Positions 61,601-64,000 of a DNA stretch of 64,000 bases are shown here, piece after piece; positions within the stretch are counted from its first letter, which is position 1, and the number at the start of each line of letters is the position of its first letter. The stretch is taken from NCBI GenBank assembly GCA_963377175.1, contig CAUJNA010003035.1, positions 195,001 to 259,000 of the forward strand, given 5' to 3'. The stretch is from Effrenium voratum. Lineage: Eukaryota > Sar > Dinophyceae > Suessiales > Symbiodiniaceae. The notes under the pieces are model-generated. The model was not told where the DNA came from. It was given only the letters and a program-made list of their open reading frames with translations, and did no database searches. Position numbers and translations under genes: made by a program.

Positions 61601-62288
61601 TGTGTCCTGAGGGATGCTTTGCTGGAACTATTAATATGTTTTTGCAGATTTGGAAGATTCCCGACCTCATTGTGATTTGGCTTCCATTCAGACTCTCGAT
61701 AAAGGAGGTACTCACTCCAAAACCATTTTATGGACTTACCGAATCGGACCCTAACAGGGCTTGTCGGAGAGCCTTCGAAATGCGTGTGGTTCTGTTTTTG
61801 CCTTCGACAAAGGGACATGGATGGCAACTCCGAAAAAGGGTCCCCAAAAAGGAGCCAGGGCTTTCGCTTCCTGGAGCCATGGTTGTGGACGAACGGGGTA
61901 TAGCTACTTTCAGCGAGTGGCTATGAAAGTCATGGAGCTGGGAATCGACCATTGCATCACGAACAAGCAATCAACCCATTTCCCACGTGCGTCTGAGTTC
62001 CGGAAATCGGAGCATGTCTTCCGGCTTTGCGAGCCTTATCTCAGCTTCAAGTCCCCTCAAATGCTTGACCCAAGGAATTTAGAGGAATCTCCTTCCGTAG
62101 TCAAATGGTTGCATTCAGCCAACCACGGCTTTAGGGTTGGAATGTCGGGACTCGTTTCATGTGTTCGCCACGATCCTTCGATCCGAGACGAGCCAGAGGC
62201 CGAGACGGTGACGACCTTCGGCCCGGACACCACGGCGGCTGCCTATGGGGAGACCTTCTTCGGAGCCTGGCAGGCGCGTGGCTTCTGA
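55485..62288 (+). CDS. Probable TPR-repeat protein, scattered exons
   Basis: Exon candidates: 55485-55630, 57389-about 57470 (or 57335-57388 in another frame), 58916-58975, 59237-about 59300, 60339-60384, one within 61090-61265, and 62199-62288. The first reads VWFNLAQQQQRRGALPAALR then FRRARRQDPEHRFAAL, a canonical TPR helix pair (W-x-x-L, G, A-L-x-x-F-x-x-A, DP). The second reads WNLGLLMAHEGHESAAHQRV, again TPR-like, and a GC donor at 55631 gives the right split codon. TPR proteins are scaffolds for protein assembly. Whether all seven pieces belong to one gene is uncertain; they share strand, codon bias and AG|G acceptors. Confidence 0.45.
55641..55760. mobile_element. MITE-like element, copy 5
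   Basis: GGCCATGGGTCAAAACCCCGG at the left mirrors ATTGGTTTTGACCCACAGCC at the right: TGGGTCAAAACC as terminal inverted repeat. Repeat N follows immediately. Confidence 0.7.
55791..55858. repeat. Dispersed intron repeat N, copy 2 (inverted)
   Basis: TTTTTTTGGGTAAAATACCC, TAGATTTGCTTTGCTTTATA and CGGAAAAATACC are the reverse complement of the words in the copy at 36080-36150. Confidence 0.6.
57331..57475 (+). CDS. Exon region with two competing frames (probable TPR)
   Basis: Frame one: SPGEQFFEDHYLQLRETSQ ending at GTCGCAG with a GT donor. Frame two: after the same GTCGCAG|G acceptor, WNLGLLMAHEGHESAAHQRV. Both are gene-like and share the boundary, so two exons back to back, alternative splicing or chance are all possible. 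Confidence 0.4.
57659..57996. repeat. Compound microsatellite: (CCAA)n, (AAGC)n, (ATAC)n, (ATGCATAC)n
   Basis: Short CCAA and AAGC runs pass into about 18 ATAC units and then about 27 ATGCATAC units. The open frames through it on both strands are artefacts. Confidence 0.95.
58916..58975 (+). CDS. Exon (DAAADATLQQAIDTAREPL)
   Basis: Between CCCCCAG|G and a GT donor at 58976. Alanine-rich helix, GC3-biased, plausible as part of the TPR gene. Confidence 0.5.
59035..59133. mobile_element. MITE-like element, copy 6 (inverted)
   Basis: GGTGTGGCTCCAAATTAA at the left and CTTTTGAGCCACAGCC at the right. Its reverse complement carries the copy-3 words: GGTACCAAAAATGGAACCCT, GCAAGTGGAAAC, CAAAACCTGCG. 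Confidence 0.6.
59237..59300 (+). CDS. Exon (LGLSPRRLAMMYDSPLGG)
   Basis: After CATGAG|G the frame reads LGLSPRRLAMMYDSPLGGAG. GC3-biased; the 3' end is uncertain. Function unknown. Confidence 0.4.
60339..60384 (+). CDS. Exon (EDYAAQREEEARSFE)
   Basis: Acceptor TGCCGAG|G, 15 codons of charged helix, GC donor (GAG|GCCGGA), phase 0 end. Confidence 0.45.
61090..61265 (+). CDS. GC-rich coding-like segment, frame unresolved
   Basis: Three frames are open. LSVLRSLPAEEAWLRRWGAG looks the most protein-like; GLDELRRAHRFDS near the 5' end is a second candidate. An AG|G acceptor lies at CGGCGGAG|G. Confidence 0.35.
62199..62288 (+). CDS. Probable terminal exon (AETVTTFGPDTTAAAYGETF)
   Basis: After CCAGAG|G the frame reads AETVTTFGPDTTAAAYGETF and FGAWQARGF, stop TGA at 62286-62288. 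A GC donor after CAG (GCGCGT) would make it internal. Confidence 0.45.
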   Translation, partial: AETVTTFGPDTTAAAYGETFFGAWQARGF

Positions 62289-63855
62289 TGGGAGCGAAGG
62301 GTCCCGCTGGGCGTGGCTCGTCTCGTCTTTTTTTTTGGGCGCGGCAATCCAGCAATTGGGCTGCAATTGGGCAAAAGGAACCACGAAACTCTTGGGGTTC
62401 GTGGCCCTATGTTCAGACAAACCGGCAGTGTTTTTGTTGAGGCTCGGTAGCCTTGGGGTTGGCGTCAAGTTGGGTTTCTGCAAAGGAACCCAACAGAATA
62501 TAGGGTCCCCTACTCGCCCATGGGGGGGAATGGACCCTTGGTTGCTTTGCAGCAGAACCGGGGGAATGGCGCAAGAATGTTACCAGGGATGGTACTTCAA
62601 GACTACCTTCTCAGACAAATGTAGCCCTCCCCCACGGTGCATTCAACTCGACTGACTGACTGACTGGCTTTTTTCAGCAGGGCCTGGGGGGCCGGTCACT
62701 AGGTTTGTATACTCAGAATGGAGCACAGCATGCCAAGCGGATGCAGCAGGATTTTTCTCTCCCAAGACTTGAGAAGCAGACGAAGCCGTTTGGAGCAAAC
62801 ATGGTTATGATTCAGTGAACTTTCTGCTGGGACCCCAGCAAATACAAAACCGCTCGAATCAAGCAAGACGGAGCCGCTATACACAGGACCCAGCCGCGTA
62901 AAGGAGGATGTTCACAGGAAGCACTTATGCCCCCCAGTACATGACTGCATTTTTAAGAGCCATGTTGCAGCACCAAGCCCTGCAAACACGTCCGGAGATG
63001 CGTCACACCAGAAAAGCCACAACCTCCGCCTGCCACTGGGCTCACGATTTGGCCTAGGAATCACGACCCCCGCCTTTGAGATCCCTTTCGGTGTGTGCCC
63101 ACTTGAACAGCTGCCTTTGAACGGCCAACCCTCGGCCATTTTTGGAGTTCCTTTGCTGATCGCCATTAGGTTCCAACATCGGAATCGGACAGTCGAAGAA
63201 AACGCGCGGGCCTTGTCGAGGTCGTGGCGTCTCTTTTGAACGCCCTTCAGCCATGAGACCTGCAAATTGTTTGGTCTTCACGTCGTGTTCAAACTGGACA
63301 CACAGTGTCACAGTGAGTACCCACTTTGGTCCATTCTCTTTGGGCAATTTTGCTGATCATTCAACAGAAGTCGGACCCCGCAAAGATGGCGGGCCGCCCC
63401 TTCAGTAAAAAAACTCGGTTCTTGCCTGGCTTTTCCTTTTCTACGGCGTCTCCCCATCAACACCGGCAGATCGAACGCCGCAACTGGTCCCAAGCAAACT
63501 CAAGCAACTCGCAACCAACTTCCGGGTGTGGATTTGGGAGATCGGCGTCCAAGGGGTGTTGCAACCAGAATCGCCCTGTCGTTTGGGGGGTTTTCTGAAG
63601 CTCCACACCTGGATCGCCAGTTGCGATCGCTTTCGTTCCATGAGCATCATGAACTTTGCCCCAAACACCAGCACCAGTGACTGAAGAAAGCAGCAACTTG
63701 GCTATCTAGGCAGTCTCTCCTGTCCACAGCCTCAGCTCCTATTTTTCCAGGGGTTGATTCCCCATTCTTGTCAATCATCGTTCTTTCAGTTTTCCCTGGG
63801 TTTTTAGGATCTTTGGAAAGAATGGGGAAGGTATCCCTAGAATTTCTGTGCTCAG
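62289..63855. other. Stretch without a clear gene
   Basis: Only motif-free open frames, a T-run near 62325 and dispersed intron-type sequence. Confidence 0.45.
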
Positions 63856-63990
63856 ACGGTGCTGGAGCACCCGGAGATGCAGCGCTTGCTTTGGCGCGCC
63901 CCTTCCGAGAAGCCCACGGCCGTCGTGATGGGCAGCGCGCTGGGCGCCTCGAAATCCATCCGCGGTTTCTGTGGCGCCTCCGTGGATTCG
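63856..63990 (+). CDS. Clean internal exon of a gene running off the right edge (partial)
   Basis: Acceptor GTGCTCAG, 45 codons (TVLEHPEMQRLLWRAPSEKP, TAVVMGSALGASKSI, GFCGASVDS) and a consensus GTAAGG donor at 63991. Phase 0 at both ends. Codon use is strongly GC3-biased. No family recognised; unlike most exons here its first base is A, not G. Confidence 0.65.
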
Positions 63991-64000
63991 GTAAGGGGAT

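Overview
The window reads as nuclear DNA of a dinoflagellate, most like the Symbiodiniaceae; the organism is inferred, not given. Every gene I can support lies on the + strand. Genes are broken into many short GC-rich exons of about 30-160 nt, separated by long introns full of simple repeats. Predicted introns end in AG and are followed by G, and many begin with GC or GA instead of GT. These are known dinoflagellate traits. All exon joins here come from reading-frame continuity, splice dinucleotides, codon phase and family motifs; no transcript or database search was used.

Layout. 1-108: tail of an upstream gene. 2563-26531: front half of a DEAH-box RNA helicase of the DHX29/DHX57 type (UBA-like region, charged linkers, dsRBD-like region, LPPxYR segment, motif I, motif Ia), about 25 exons over 24 kb. 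Motif II (DEAH) and everything after it could not be found. Two other coding units sit inside its introns: a Q/N/Y/W-rich tail at 12505-12804, and an intronless NYN/PIN-type nuclease-like gene at 18908-20263 whose sequence seems to continue in another frame to 20390. The 13825-16415 intron holds a subtelomere-like mosaic: four tandem arrays, a tRNA-like segment and interstitial telomere-type repeats.

28889-31462 holds loose exon-like pieces of unknown identity, and 32474-32821 a coding-like stretch broken by one TAG. 33066-42920 is the best-resolved gene: a 10-exon, single-domain MgtE/SLC41-type magnesium transporter in which every exon phase agrees. 43900-44659 encodes a multi-pass membrane protein of unknown family. 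45445-50717 is mostly repeats with a few isolated exons. 51265-52045 is coding-like but its frame is unresolved. 53021-54204 is a two-exon gene of unknown function, ending in a long terminal exon. 55485-62288 holds scattered exons of a probable TPR-repeat protein. 63856-63990 is one clean exon of a gene that runs off the right edge.

The genes do not form an obvious pathway. The striking features are structural: one-way gene order, non-GT introns, nested genes, a family of small inverted-repeat elements in introns (copies near 33977, 34813, 36299, 50180, 55641 and 59035) and very abundant microsatellites.
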